Shown: positions 48,209 to 62,232 of the stretch, piece after piece | Layout of the letters: every line of letters starts with the position of its first letter | Position numbering within the stretch: position 1 is the first letter of the stretch | Assembly (NCBI GenBank): GCA_945878865.1 | Contig: CAMCUD010000023.1 | Span: forward strand, 1 to 64,000 | Source: Bifidobacterium breve | Lineage (GTDB): Bacteria > Actinomycetota > Thermoleophilia > Solirubrobacterales > Solirubrobacteraceae | DNA: 64,000 nt | Direction: 5' to 3' | Translations under genes and position numbers: made by a program | Notes under the pieces: model-generated | The model's input: only the letters and a program-made list of their open reading frames with translations | What the model was told of the DNA's origin: nothing | Database searches by the model: none

Positions 48209-48225
48209 CCCCCGAGAGGACCCCG

Positions 48226-49599
48226 ATGACCCCGACCACGCTGTTCGACAAGCTCTGGGCCCGCCACGAGGTGGCGGAGAACCTCCTGTGGATCGACCTG
48301 CACCTCGTGCATGAGGTGACGAGCCCGCAGGCGTTCGACGGCCTGCGCCTCGCCGGGCGCAAGGTGCGCCGCCCCGACCGCACGCTCGCCACCGCCGACC
48401 ACAACACGCCGACCGACGGCACGCCGGTCGCCGCGCAGATCAAGGACGCGCTGAGCCGCGTGCAGGTCCAGACCCTCGAGAAGAACTGCGAGGAGTTCGG
48501 GATCCCGGTCTACAGCCTCGGCTCGTTCCGCCAGGGCATCGTGCACGTCATCGGCCCTGAACTCGGCGTCACCCAGCCCGGCATGACGATCGTCTGCGGC
48601 GACAGCCACACCGCGACGCACGGCGCGTTCGGCGCGCTGGCGTTCGGCATCGGGACGAGCGAGGTCGAGCACGTCCTCGCCACGCAGTGCCTGGTCCAGC
48701 GCAAGCCCAAGAGCATGCAGATCCGCTACGAGGGCGACCTGGGCTTCGGCGTCACCGCGAAGGACCTCATCCTCGCCACGATCGGTCAGATGGGCGTCGC
48801 GGGCGCCACCGGCCACGTCGTCGAGTTCGCCGGCCCGGCGATCGAGAAGCTCTCGATGGAGGGCCGGATGACGGTCTGCAACATGACCATCGAGGGTGGC
48901 GGCCGCGCGGGCATGATCGCGCCGGACGACACGACGTTCGCCTGGTTCGAGCAGGACCGCCCAGGCTTCAAGGCGGCCGACCTCGAGAAGTTCGTCGAGG
49001 ACTGGCGGACGCTGCGCACCGACGAGGGCGCGACGTTCGACACCGAGATCGTCGTCGACGCGTCGAAGATCAGCCCGCAGGTCACCTGGGGCACCACGCC
49101 GGACATGGTCGTCGGCGTGGCCGAGAGCGTCCCAGACCCTGAGGACCACGGCGATGAGCGCGCGCTGGAGTACATGGGCCTGAAGGCGGGCACGCCGATC
49201 CAGGACATCAAGCTCGACCGCGTCTTCATCGGCTCGTGCACGAACTCGCGCATCGGCGACCTGCGCGCCGCCGCGGAAGTCGTCAAGGGCCGCAAGGTGG
49301 CCTCGCACGTCAACGCGATGGTCGTTCCGGGCTCGCAGCAGGTCAAGAAGCAGGCCGAGGAGGAGGGCCTCGACGAGGTCTTCCGCGCCGCCGGCTTTGA
49401 CTGGCGCGTCGCGGGCTGCTCGATGTGCCTGGGCATGAACCCGGACATCGCCGCGCCCGAGGAGCGTGTCGCGTCGACCTCGAACCGCAACTTCGAGGGC
49501 CGCCAGGGCCGCGGCGCCCGCACGCACCTCGTCAGCCCGAAGATGGCCGCCGCGGCCGCCATCGAGGGCCACTTCGTCGATATCCGCGACTGGAACTAG
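48226..49599 (+). CDS. leuC: 3-Isopropylmalate dehydratase large subunit
   Basis: Aconitase-family [4Fe-4S] enzyme isomerising isopropylmalate. The 457-residue protein has the cluster Cys of [10 protein letters not shown] and the CxxC of GCSMCLGMN, plus [23 protein letters not shown] and [10 protein letters not shown]. The start ATG is preceded by GAGAGGA. The large and small subunits are separate genes, as expected for bacteria. leuD begins 11 bases after its stop. Confidence 0.96.
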   Translation: MTPTTLFDKLWARHEVAENLLWIDLHLVHEVTSPQAFDGLRLAGRKVRRPDRTLATADHNTPTDGTPVAAQIKDALSRVQVQTLEKNCEEFGIPVYSLGSFRQGIVHVIGPELGVTQPGMTIVCGDSHTATHGAFGALAFGIGTSEVEHVLATQCLVQRKPKSMQIRYEGDLGFGVTAKDLILATIGQMGVAGATGHVVEFAGPAIEKLSMEGRMTVCNMTIEGGGRAGMIAPDDTTFAWFEQDRPGFKAADLEKFVEDWRTLRTDEGATFDTEIVVDASKISPQVTWGTTPDMVVGVAESVPDPEDHGDERALEYMGLKAGTPIQDIKLDRVFIGSCTNSRIGDLRAAAEVVKGRKVASHVNAMVVPGSQQVKKQAEEEGLDEVFRAAGFDWRVAGCSMCLGMNPDIAAPEERVASTSNRNFEGRQGRGARTHLVSPKMAAAAAIEGHFVDIRDWN

Positions 49600-49610
49600 G
49601 AGGGGCCGAG

Positions 49611-50180
49611 ATGGATCCCATCACCGTCATCAAGGGCAAGGTCTCGGTCCTCGACCGCGACGACGTCGACACCGACCAGATCATGCCCAAGCAGTTCCTC
49701 AAGCGGGTCGAGCGGACCGGCTTCGGCGAGTTCGTCTTCTACGACTGGCGCCAGGAGGAGGGCTGGGACCTGCCGCCCAACCCGATCCTCGTGACGGGCA
49801 ACAACTTCGGCTGCGGCTCGTCGCGCGAGCACGCGCCATGGGGCCTGGAGGACTACGGCTTCAAGGCGATCGTCGCGCCGTCGTTCGCCGACATCTTCTT
49901 CTCGAACAGCACGAAGATCGGCCTGCTGCCGGTCATCGCCGATCAGGCGGTCTGCGACGCGCTGGCCGCGGCTGGCGAGGGGGAGATCGACCTGCCCAAC
50001 CGCGAGATCCGCTGGGGCGGCGAGCAGCCGGGCAGCGCGACGTTCGAACTCGACGACGAGATCCACCATCGGCTCGTCAACGGGCTCGACGACATCGCGA
50101 TCAGCCTGCTGCAGGACGAGGCGATCTCCGCGTACGAGGCCGGCGGTGAGCGCACCGGGCCGGTGACGACCGCGCTCTGA
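49611..50180 (+). CDS. leuD: 3-Isopropylmalate dehydratase small subunit
   Basis: Swivel-domain partner of LeuC, 189 residues. It has DRDDVDTDQIMPKQFLKRV, the substrate-loop signature GNNFGCGSSREHAPWGLEDYG and the hydrophobic FADIFFSNSTKIGLLPV. A strong Shine-Dalgarno sequence (AGGAGG) precedes ATG 49611. After its stop lies a short CGCGGG/CCCGCG hairpin (50203-50221). Confidence 0.95.
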   Translation: MDPITVIKGKVSVLDRDDVDTDQIMPKQFLKRVERTGFGEFVFYDWRQEEGWDLPPNPILVTGNNFGCGSSREHAPWGLEDYGFKAIVAPSFADIFFSNSTKIGLLPVIADQAVCDALAAAGEGEIDLPNREIRWGGEQPGSATFELDDEIHHRLVNGLDDIAISLLQDEAISAYEAGGERTGPVTTAL

Positions 50181-50233
50181 GCCGCCTGCAGGAGGAGGCC
50201 CACGCGGGGCGCGGTCCCGCGTAGGGTCTCCGT

Positions 50234-51064
50234 ATGGAACCCAGAGATCGATCGGTGCTCGTGACCGGTGCCTCCCGGGGCATCGGTCGCGCGACGGCGG
50301 AGCGGCTGAGCCAGACCGGGTGGACGGTGTTCGCGGGCGTGCGCACCGCCGCCGACGCACCCGCTGGCACCACGCCGGTGGTCCTCGACCTCACTGACGA
50401 GGCGCAGATCGCCTCCCTTGCCGACGCGGTACCGGACCGGCTCGACGCGGTCGTCAACAACGCGGGCGTCGTCGTCGCGGGGCCGGTCGAGGCGCTGACG
50501 GCCGACGACCTCCGGCGCCAGTTCGAGATCAACGTCATCGGTCAGATCGCCGTGACGCGCGCGCTGCTGCCCAAGCTGCGGGCATCGCGCGGGCGGATCG
50601 TCTTCGTCTCCTCGGTCAGCGGGCGTATCTCGACGCCGATGACCGGCGTGTACTCCGCGTCGAAGTACGCGCTCGAGGCCCTCGCGGACGCGATGCGGGT
50701 GGAGCTGCGCCCGTGGGGCGTCACGATCTCGCTCGTCGAGCCCGGAGCGATCGACACGGATATGTGGAAGACCGCGCCCGAGATGATCGAGGAGACGTAC
50801 GCGGCGCTCGCGCCGGAGTACCGGGAGCTGTACGACGGGCATGTCGCCGGCATGCGCAAGACCGTCCGCTTCATCCAGAAGCAGGCGTCGCCTCCGGCGA
50901 CGGTCGTCGCCGCGGTCGAGAAGGCGCTCACGGCGAGCCGGCCGAAGGCGCGCTACGTCGTCGGCGCCGACTCGAGGGCGCAGCTCGCGGCGAAGGCCGT
51001 GCTGCCGACCGCCGCGTTCGACGCGATCATCGCGAGGGGGACGGGAACGCCGAAGTCCTCCTGA
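50234..51064 (+). CDS. Short-chain dehydrogenase/reductase
   Basis: Classical SDR of 276 residues: cofactor motif TGASRGIGRATAERL, NNAG (VVNNAGVVVAGP), the catalytic Ser in FVSSVSGRIS and the YSASK Tyr-Lys pair. The Asp-less acidic region after strand 2 (FAGVRTAAD) suggests NADP preference. The substrate is unknown. ATG 50234 is 6 bases after TAGGGT (50222-50227), another leaderless candidate. Not obviously linked to leucine synthesis. Confidence 0.9.
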   Translation: MEPRDRSVLVTGASRGIGRATAERLSQTGWTVFAGVRTAADAPAGTTPVVLDLTDEAQIASLADAVPDRLDAVVNNAGVVVAGPVEALTADDLRRQFEINVIGQIAVTRALLPKLRASRGRIVFVSSVSGRISTPMTGVYSASKYALEALADAMRVELRPWGVTISLVEPGAIDTDMWKTAPEMIEETYAALAPEYRELYDGHVAGMRKTVRFIQKQASPPATVVAAVEKALTASRPKARYVVGADSRAQLAAKAVLPTAAFDAIIARGTGTPKSS

Positions 51065-51071
51065 CCGACGG

Positions 51072-52145
51072 TCATGCGGACGCGGTTGCCTCCTCGAGGT
51101 GGTCGACAAGGGCGTCGACCGCGTCCGGCCAGAACATCGTCCCCGCGCAGCGCCGCAGCTCCTCGATGGCCTGATCCTCCGGCATGGCCGCGCGATATGG
51201 GCGGTCGGACACCATCGCGTGGAACGCGTCGCACGTCAGCGTGATACGGCTGGGGATCGGGATCTCCTCGCCGGCGAGGCCGTCGGGGTAGCCGGTCCCG
51301 TCCCACCGCTCGTGCTCGGCGCGGATCGCCGGCCCCAGGTGAGCCAGGGTCTCCAGCCGGGCGATCATGTCGGCGCCGAGTCCGGGGTGCGTGCGCATGA
51401 TCTCCCACTCGGCGTCGGTGAGCGGCCCGGGCTTGCGCAGGACCGCGTCCGGGATGCCCACCTTGCCGAGGTCGTGCAGGAGGGCGACCTGCTCGACCGC
51501 TTCGAGCGCCTCGGCGTCGAGGCCCAGCCGCGTGGCGACGGCTCGCGCGAGGTCGACGACCGCCTGGGAGTGATCGCCCGTGTACTCGTCCCGACCCTCC
51601 AGCGCCGCCAGGAGCGCCTGGAGGCTGGCGGTCTCCATCTCTCGCCGGCGCAGGACGCGCAGCGCTTTGCGGAACGCGAGCTCGTCGGCGACGATCTGCG
51701 CGAGGAACTCCACGACATCCACGTCGCGATCGTCGAGTTCCCGGGCCGGACTGTGCCGCAGGCAGCAGAACGCGCCGCGCACGCCACCGTCCAGGACGAG
51801 CGGGACCCCGACGTAGGCGCCGATGCCCAAGTCGGACGTGGCCGGAAGGTCGGCGACGGCGGGCTCCTGTGATGCGTCGGGGATTGCGCGCGGCATCCGT
51901 CCGTCGAGCATCCGGACGCAGTAGCTGTCGGCCGCCGCGACGGAGTCTCCCTCGGAGATCTCCCAGTTGGCCTTGTCGCCGGCCACGACCCTCAGGACCT
52001 CGCGATCGGCGGTGAACTCGGTGATCCACGCGATCTCCATCCCGAGCCGGTCGCGGGCGAGATCGAGGGCGCCGGCGATGATGTCCCGGGCCTCGTCGTC
52101 GATCTCCCCGAGAGCGCTGGCACCGCCGAGTGTTCTGGCAACCAC
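51072..52145 (-). CDS. GAF and HD-GYP domain protein
   Basis: Predicted c-di-GMP phosphodiesterase of 357 residues. The N-terminal half (about 15-165) looks like a GAF sensor. The HD-GYP domain begins near residue 175 with the conserved His of RDEYTGDHS, the metal-binding [22 protein letters not shown] and [21 protein letters not shown]. All the key residues are present. The GTG start at 52145 is preceded by AAGGGAG. It complements the two GGDEF proteins in this window. Confidence 0.88.
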   Translation of the reverse strand: MVARTLGGASALGEIDDEARDIIAGALDLARDRLGMEIAWITEFTADREVLRVVAGDKANWEISEGDSVAAADSYCVRMLDGRMPRAIPDASQEPAVADLPATSDLGIGAYVGVPLVLDGGVRGAFCCLRHSPARELDDRDVDVVEFLAQIVADELAFRKALRVLRRREMETASLQALLAALEGRDEYTGDHSQAVVDLARAVATRLGLDAEALEAVEQVALLHDLGKVGIPDAVLRKPGPLTDAEWEIMRTHPGLGADMIARLETLAHLGPAIRAEHERWDGTGYPDGLAGEEIPIPSRITLTCDAFHAMVSDRPYRAAMPEDQAIEELRRCAGTMFWPDAVDALVDHLEEATASA

Positions 52146-52230
52146 GACACAAACTCCCTTCGTCGTCCCGCCAGGTGTATACCCCCTTTCGGCGTATCGG
52201 CGCGCAGGTCAACTAGGGTCTTCTGCCGCC

Positions 52231-53271
<1,041 letters not shown>

Positions 53272-53289
53272 ACCTCTCGAGGAGCCAAC

Positions 53290-54225
53290 GTGCAGCAAGC
53301 GGATCTCATCTGGATGAACGGCCAGCTCATCCCGTGGGACGACGCGAAGGTCCACGTCCTCACCCACGGGCTGCACTACGGCACGTCCGTCTTCGAGGGG
53401 GTCCGCTGCTACGACACGGAGATCGGCCCGGCGGTGTTCCGCCACAGGGAGCACATCGACCGTCTGTTCAAGTCGGCCGAGCTCTACTACATGCCGATTC
53501 CGTTCACGCACGACCAGCTCCGCGATGCGACGAACGCGACGATCTCCGGCAACGGGCTGCGCTCGTGCTACATCCGCCCGCTCGTCTTCCGCGGCTACGG
53601 CCAGATGGGACTGTTCCCGCTCGACGCGCCGGTCGACGTGATGATCGCGTGCTGGGAGTGGGGCGCCTACCTCGGCGAGGAGGGCAAGCGCAACGGCATC
53701 CGGGCGAAGGTCAGCTCGTGGCGGCGCATCAGCTCGCAGTCGCTCATCCCGCAGGCGAAGGCCGGCGGCCAGTACCTCAACAGCGTCCTGGCGAAGATCG
53801 AGATCCAGAAGGCCGGCTACGAGGAGGCGATCCTCCTCGACGAGCGCGGCAACGTCTGCGAGGGCTCGGGCGAGAACATCTTCGTCGTCCGCGACGGCAA
53901 GATCTACACGCCGCCGCTCACGGCCTCGATCCTCAACGGCATCAGCCGCGATTCGGCGATCACGATCGCCCAGGACCTCGGCTTCGAGGTCATCGAGCAC
54001 GACATCTCGCGTGCGTCGATCTACCTCGCCGACGAGGTCTTCATGACCGGCACGGCCGCGGAGCTCGTCCCGGTCCGCGAGATCGACGACCACGCGGTTG
54101 GCACCGGCCGGCCGGGCGAGGTCACGCTCGCGATCCAGAAGGTCTTCGAGGACGCCCTGCACGGGCGCGACCCCAAGTACCGCGACTGGCTCGATCCGGT
54201 GCCGGTCTCGGCTGAGGTAGCCTGA
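53290..54225 (+). CDS. ilvE: Branched-chain amino acid aminotransferase
   Basis: Class IV PLP aminotransferase of 311 residues catalysing the last step of Val, Leu and Ile synthesis. The PLP Lys is K157 in LIPQAKAGGQYLNSVLAK; the start region HGLHYGTSVFEGVRCY and the glycine-rich EGSGENIFVVRDG are typical. GTG 53290 follows GAGGAG with proper spacing. The gene sits 18 bases after leuB and is probably cotranscribed with it. Confidence 0.95.
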   Translation: MQQADLIWMNGQLIPWDDAKVHVLTHGLHYGTSVFEGVRCYDTEIGPAVFRHREHIDRLFKSAELYYMPIPFTHDQLRDATNATISGNGLRSCYIRPLVFRGYGQMGLFPLDAPVDVMIACWEWGAYLGEEGKRNGIRAKVSSWRRISSQSLIPQAKAGGQYLNSVLAKIEIQKAGYEEAILLDERGNVCEGSGENIFVVRDGKIYTPPLTASILNGISRDSAITIAQDLGFEVIEHDISRASIYLADEVFMTGTAAELVPVREIDDHAVGTGRPGEVTLAIQKVFEDALHGRDPKYRDWLDPVPVSAEVA

Positions 54226-54234
54226 ATCTCAGCC

Positions 54235-54296
54235 ATGGGCACCTTCACGGCGATTCGGCGAATTCGGCAGGCGGTCTGAGCGCGCGCACGCGCTCA
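54235..54296 (+). promoter_or_regulatory. Possible leader peptide and hairpin before cimA
   Basis: A 14-residue ORF (ATG 54235 to TGA 54279, MGTFTAIRRIRQAV) is followed by a perfect 8-base hairpin, TGAGCGCG/CGCGCTCA (54277-54296), that begins at its stop codon. TAGCCT (54218-54223) lies 11 bases before the ATG. Both isoleucine codons are ATT, which is rare in this GC-rich window, and the product ends in valine. It resembles an attenuator but is weaker than the leuA case. Confidence 0.35.
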
Positions 54297-54348
54297 TGCC
54301 GCCGTTCCCGCGTTCCTGCCGATCACCTAGCCTGAAGGAGTCCCGCCC

Positions 54349-55950
54349 ATGACCCAGATCCAGCTCTACGACGCCACCCTGCGCGACGGCATGCAGGGGG
54401 AGGGCATGTCGCTGACCGCGGCCGAGAAGCTGCGCGTCGTCCACAAGCTCGACGAGCTCGGCGTCCACCTCATCGAGGCCGGCTTTCCGGCGTCGAATCC
54501 CAAGGAGGAAGAGCTCTTCGCGCTGCTCGCGCGCGAGACGTTCGTCAACGCGGAGATCGCCGCGTTCGGGATGACCCGCCGGCGCGACGTCAGCGCCGCC
54601 GAGGATCCTGCGCTGCGCGTCCTCGTCGAGAGCTTCGCCCCGGTCTGCACGATCGTCGGCAAGACGTGGGGCCTGCACCTGGAGAAGGTCGTGCGGGTCG
54701 ACCGCGAGGAGAACCTCGCGATGATCGCCGAGTCTGTCGCCTACCTCCGCGAACAGGGCAAGCGCGTGGTCTACGACGCCGAGCACTTCTTCGACGCCTG
54801 GCGCGATGACGCGGACTACGCGCTGCGGTGCTTGCGTGCAGCGGCCGAGTCCGGGGCCGAGACCCTTGCGCTGTGCGACACGAACGGGTCGTCGCTGCCG
54901 CACCAGATCGCCGCGGCCACCGCGCGCGTCGTCGAGGAGCTGGGGGACGCGGTCCGCATCGGCATCCACTGTCACAACGACGCGGAGTGCGGCGTCGCCA
55001 ACTCGCTGGCCGCCGTCGACGCCGGCGCCCGTCAGGTCCAGGGCACGATGAACGGCATCGGCGAGCGCACCGGCAACGCGAACCTCACGTCGATCATCGC
55101 GAACCTCGAGCTGAAGATGGGCTACGAGGCGCTGCCCGCGGGCCACCTCGAGAAGCTCACCGCAGCCGCGCACTTCGTCGACGAGCTCTTGAACATCGCG
55201 CCGGACCCCAACCAGCCGTACGTCGGCCGCAATGCCTTTGCGCACAAGGGCGGCCTCCACGTCGCCGGCGTCCGCGCGGACGCCTCGACCATCGAGCACG
55301 TGGATCCCGAGACCGTCGGCAACCACCGCGACCTGCTGGTCTCCGAGCTCGCCGGCAAGGCGACGGTGGTCGAGAAGGCCGAGGAGGCGGGCCTGACGCT
55401 CAGCGACGCCGCGGCCGCGCAGGTCATCGAGCGCGTGAAGGAACTCGAGCACGAGGGCCACCAGTTCGAAGCGGCCGACGCCTCGTTCGAGCTGCTCATG
55501 CGCAAGGAGTCCGGCGAGTACGAGCCGCTGTTCCGCCTGGAGAGTTGGCGCGTGATCATCGAGAAGCGCGCCGACGGCAAGGTCGACACCGAGGCGACGA
55601 TCAAGCTGTGGGCCGACGGCGAGCGCTACGTCCACACTGCCGAGGGCAACGGCCCGGTCCACGCGCTCGACGCCGCGCTGCGCGGGGCGATCACGGCGCG
55701 CCACCCGCACCTCGCCGACATCGAGCTCGTGAACTTCAAGGTCCGCATCCTCGACGAGACGAAGGGCTCGGACGCGCGCATCAGAGTGCTCGTCGACGCG
55801 TCGGACGGCGTCGAGACGTGGGGCTCGATCGGCGTGTCGACGAACCTCATCGAGGCGTCCTGGCAGGCGCTGGTCGACTCGCTCGAGCACCCGATGCAGC
55901 CCGGGCGGGCCGCGCAGACGGTGGCCCAGGCCGCGACGCGCACGACGTGA
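54349..55950 (+). CDS. cimA: Citramalate synthase
   Basis: LeuA-like condensing enzyme of 533 residues that joins pyruvate and acetyl-CoA to (R)-citramalate for threonine-independent isoleucine synthesis. It has LYDATLRDGMQGEGMSLTAAEK at the start, CDTNGSSLPHQI, HCHNDAECGVANSLAAVDAG and GIGERTGNANL. The DGMQGEGM in place of DGEQSPG separates it from LeuA. The C-terminal domain is regulatory. ATG 54349 follows GAAGGAG. The stop overlaps the next start as GTGA. Confidence 0.92.
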   Translation: MTQIQLYDATLRDGMQGEGMSLTAAEKLRVVHKLDELGVHLIEAGFPASNPKEEELFALLARETFVNAEIAAFGMTRRRDVSAAEDPALRVLVESFAPVCTIVGKTWGLHLEKVVRVDREENLAMIAESVAYLREQGKRVVYDAEHFFDAWRDDADYALRCLRAAAESGAETLALCDTNGSSLPHQIAAATARVVEELGDAVRIGIHCHNDAECGVANSLAAVDAGARQVQGTMNGIGERTGNANLTSIIANLELKMGYEALPAGHLEKLTAAAHFVDELLNIAPDPNQPYVGRNAFAHKGGLHVAGVRADASTIEHVDPETVGNHRDLLVSELAGKATVVEKAEEAGLTLSDAAAAQVIERVKELEHEGHQFEAADASFELLMRKESGEYEPLFRLESWRVIIEKRADGKVDTEATIKLWADGERYVHTAEGNGPVHALDAALRGAITARHPHLADIELVNFKVRILDETKGSDARIRVLVDASDGVETWGSIGVSTNLIEASWQALVDSLEHPMQPGRAAQTVAQAATRTT

Positions 55951-57062
55951 GCGTCGATCAGGACATCGTTCCCGTCGCCCAGCCGGTCCTCGGGCCGGAG
56001 GAGGAGGCGGGCGTTCTCGAGGTGCTCCGGTCCGGCTACCTGTCACTGGGCCCGCGCGTGCCGGCCTTCGAGGAGGCGTTCGCCTCGCGGGTGGGCGCGA
56101 CGTGCGCCAGCGCCGTGTCGAGCGGAACCGCCGGGCTGCACCTCGCCCTGCGCGCGGTGGGCGTCAAGGACGGCGACGAAGTCGTCACCTCGCCGTTCTC
56201 CTTCGTCGCCAGCGCCAACGTCGCGCTGTTCGAGCGGGCGCGGCCGGTGTTCGCCGACATCGACCCGGTGACGCTCACGCTCGACCCCGACGCCGCGGCC
56301 GCCGCGATTACGGATCGCACCACCGCCATCCTGCCCGTCCACATCTTCGGATGGCCGGCCGAGCTCGACGCGCTGCGCCGTCACGGCCTGCCGATCGTCG
56401 AGGACGCGTGTGAGGCGCTCGGCGCGCAGCATCCCGACGGCACGCCCGTCGGCGGCACCGGTGATCCGGCGGTGTTCGCCTTCTACGCGAACAAGCAGAT
56501 CACCACCGGCGAGGGCGGGCTCGTGACGATGGGCGACCCGGAGATGAAGGTCCGGATCGACTCGGAGCGCAACCAGGGCCGGGCGCCGAACATGGACTGG
56601 CTCGACCACGACCGCCTGGGGTTCAACTACCGGCTGTCGGACATCGCGTGCGCGATCGGCCTGGCTCAGCTCGGCCGGCTCGACGACCTGCTCGCGGGCC
56701 GCGCCCGCGTGGCCGCCCGCTACCGCGAGGCGCTCGCCGGCATCGATGACCTCACGCTGCCCTGCGAGGATCACGGCGGGCGCAGGCGGGGGTGGTTCGT
56801 GTTCGTCGTGCAGCTGCCGCGCCGCGTCGATCGCGACGAGACGATCCGGGCGCTGCGCGACGTGGGCATCCAGAGCAAGCCGTACCTGCCGGCGATCCAT
56901 CTCATGAGCTTCTACCGCGAGCGCTTCGGCCACCGCGAGGGGGAGTTCCCCGTGTGCGAGGACGTGGCGGCGCGATCCATCGCGCTGCCGTTCTTCCCGC
57001 GCATGACCGACGGCCAGGTCGAGCGCGTGGCGACGAGCCTGCGCGCCATCTTGGAAGGATGA
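55947..57062 (+). CDS. DegT/DnrJ/EryC1-family sugar aminotransferase
   Basis: PLP aminotransferase of 371 residues. SSGTAGLHLALRAVGVKDGD, EDACEALGAQ and the PLP Lys in FAFYANKQITTGEGG are diagnostic. Also present is LGFNYRLSDIACAIGLAQL. The family typically aminates nucleotide-linked 3- or 4-keto sugars for glycans. No sugar nucleotide genes lie nearby, and it is translationally coupled to cimA through GTGA, so its link to amino-acid genes is unexplained. argH begins four bases after its stop. Confidence 0.9.
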   Translation: MSVDQDIVPVAQPVLGPEEEAGVLEVLRSGYLSLGPRVPAFEEAFASRVGATCASAVSSGTAGLHLALRAVGVKDGDEVVTSPFSFVASANVALFERARPVFADIDPVTLTLDPDAAAAAITDRTTAILPVHIFGWPAELDALRRHGLPIVEDACEALGAQHPDGTPVGGTGDPAVFAFYANKQITTGEGGLVTMGDPEMKVRIDSERNQGRAPNMDWLDHDRLGFNYRLSDIACAIGLAQLGRLDDLLAGRARVAARYREALAGIDDLTLPCEDHGGRRRGWFVFVVQLPRRVDRDETIRALRDVGIQSKPYLPAIHLMSFYRERFGHREGEFPVCEDVAARSIALPFFPRMTDGQVERVATSLRAILEG

Positions 57063-57066
57063 GGGC

Positions 57067-58421
<1,355 letters not shown>

Positions 58422-58425
<4 letters not shown>

Positions 58426-59003
58426 GTGAGCTGCCGGCCGCGCTGCGCCTACCGGTCGACGAGGCCGCACCGGCGCTGCTCGGCCACACGGTGACCGTGG
58501 GCGACTGCGCGGGCGTCATCGTCGAGACTGAGGCCTACCACGAGACCGAGCCCGCGTGCCACGCGTACGTCGGCCGGACCTCCCGCACGGAGGTCCTGTT
58601 CCATGCGCCCGGCACGTGGTACGTCTACCGGTCGTACGGCATCCACGCGCTGCTTAACGCGGTCGTCGAGGAGGAAGGCGTCGGCGCCGCGGTGCTCATC
58701 CGGGCGCTCGAGCCGCTGCGGGGTCTCGACGCGATGCGCGCCCGGCGCGGGGTCACCGCACGCAGCGACTTCGACCTCTGCTCGGGGCCGGGCAAGCTCA
58801 GCCAGGCGCTCGGATTCGACCTGGAAGCCAACGGGACGGACGTCCTGGGCGGACCGATCCGCCTGGGTCCGCCGCCTCCGGGCTGGACCTCGCTCGACGT
58901 CCTCGCGGGCCCGCGCATCGGGATCACGAAGGCGACGGAGCTCCCATGGCGCTTCTCGGTCGCCGGCAATCGCCACGTGTCGCGACCGCGCCCCGCCGGC
59001 TGA
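58422..59003 (+). CDS. 3-Methyladenine DNA glycosylase (AAG family)
   Basis: Alkyladenine DNA glycosylase of the eukaryotic-type AAG fold, 193 residues. It has the family LLGHTVTVGDCAGVIVETEAYHETEPACHAYVGR, with the catalytic Glu in the ETEAY segment, GTWYVYRSYGIHALLNAV, CSGPGKLSQALGFD and RIGITKATELPWRF. The role is removal of alkylated purines. GTG 58422 overlaps the argH stop as GTGA. Repair genes occur on both sides (UvrA-like downstream). Confidence 0.93.
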
Positions 59004-59026
59004 CCGATTTGGCAGGATCTGTCGTC

Positions 59027-59452
59027 GTGACGCCCGACCTCGCCGACCTCACCCGTCTGCGGCGCGTGCGCGACCGGATGGACCGTGAGTACGCCCAGCC
59101 GCTCGACGTCGACGCGCTCGCGCGCGATGCGCACATGTCGCCGGGGCACTTCAGCCGCCAGTTCAAGGCGGCGTACGGCGAGTCGCCCTACAGCTATCTC
59201 ATGACCCGCCGCATCGAGCGCGCGATGGCGCTGCTGCGCCGCGGCGACCTGTCGGTCACGGAGGTCTGCTTCGAGGTCGGCTGCACGTCGCTCGGGACGT
59301 TCAGCACCCGCTTCACCGAACTCGTCGGCGTCCCTCCGAGCGTCTACCGCGATGCATCATCCGACGCCACGCAGGGCATGCCCGCATGTGTCGCCAAGCA
59401 GGTGACGCGACCGATCAGGAATCGAGAAGCGCGCCCGGCGGGCCGCTCGTAG
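59027..59452 (+). CDS. AraC-family single-domain regulator
   Basis: A 141-residue regulator consisting almost entirely of an AraC DNA-binding domain with two helix-turn-helices: MDREYAQPLDVDALARDAHM then SPGHFSRQFKAAYGESPYSYL, and LSVTEVCFEVGCTSLGTFSTRFTELVGVPPSVYR. There is no ligand-binding domain. AraC proteins of this type are often paired with VOC-family genes, as happens here. GTG 59027 is the likely start. Confidence 0.85.
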   Translation: MTPDLADLTRLRRVRDRMDREYAQPLDVDALARDAHMSPGHFSRQFKAAYGESPYSYLMTRRIERAMALLRRGDLSVTEVCFEVGCTSLGTFSTRFTELVGVPPSVYRDASSDATQGMPACVAKQVTRPIRNREARPAGRS

Positions 59453-59463
59453 CGTTGCACCCC

Positions 59464-59874
59464 ATGAACATCTCCATCCACCAGGTCATGCTGCCGCAGG
59501 ACGATCCCGACGCCGCGCTGCGCTTCTACCGCGACGTCCTGGGCTTCGAGGTCCGCAACGACGTGGGCTACAACGACATGCGCTGGATCACGGTGGGGCC
59601 GCCCGGCCAGCCCGAGACGGGCATCGTCCTGTACCCGCCGTCGGCGACCCCGGGGATCACCGAGACCGAGCAGCAGACGATCACGGAGATGATGGCCAAG
59701 GGGACGTTCGCGAGCATCAACCTCGCGAGCACCGAGCTCGATGCGACGTTCGAGCGCCTGCAGGCCGCCGGCGCCGACGTCGTCCAGGAGCCGACCGACC
59801 AGCCGTACGGGCTGCGCGACTGCGCCTTCCGTGACCCCGCGGGCAACCTCCTCCGCATCCAGCAGCTGACGTAG
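59464..59874 (+). CDS. VOC family (glyoxalase-like) protein
   Basis: A 136-residue vicinal-oxygen-chelate fold protein: QVMLPQDDPDAALRFYRDVLGFEVRNDVGY at the start and CAFRDPAGNLLRIQQL at the end. Metal ligand positions seem only partly conserved. Possible roles include glyoxalase-like detoxification or drug binding. TAGCGT (59450-59455) lies 8 bases before the ATG. It follows the AraC gene by 11 bases and precedes the UvrA-like gene by three. Confidence 0.82.
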   Translation: MNISIHQVMLPQDDPDAALRFYRDVLGFEVRNDVGYNDMRWITVGPPGQPETGIVLYPPSATPGITETEQQTITEMMAKGTFASINLASTELDATFERLQAAGADVVQEPTDQPYGLRDCAFRDPAGNLLRIQQLT

Positions 59875-59877
59875 CGC

Positions 59878-62228
<2,351 letters not shown>

Positions 62229-62232
<4 letters not shown>

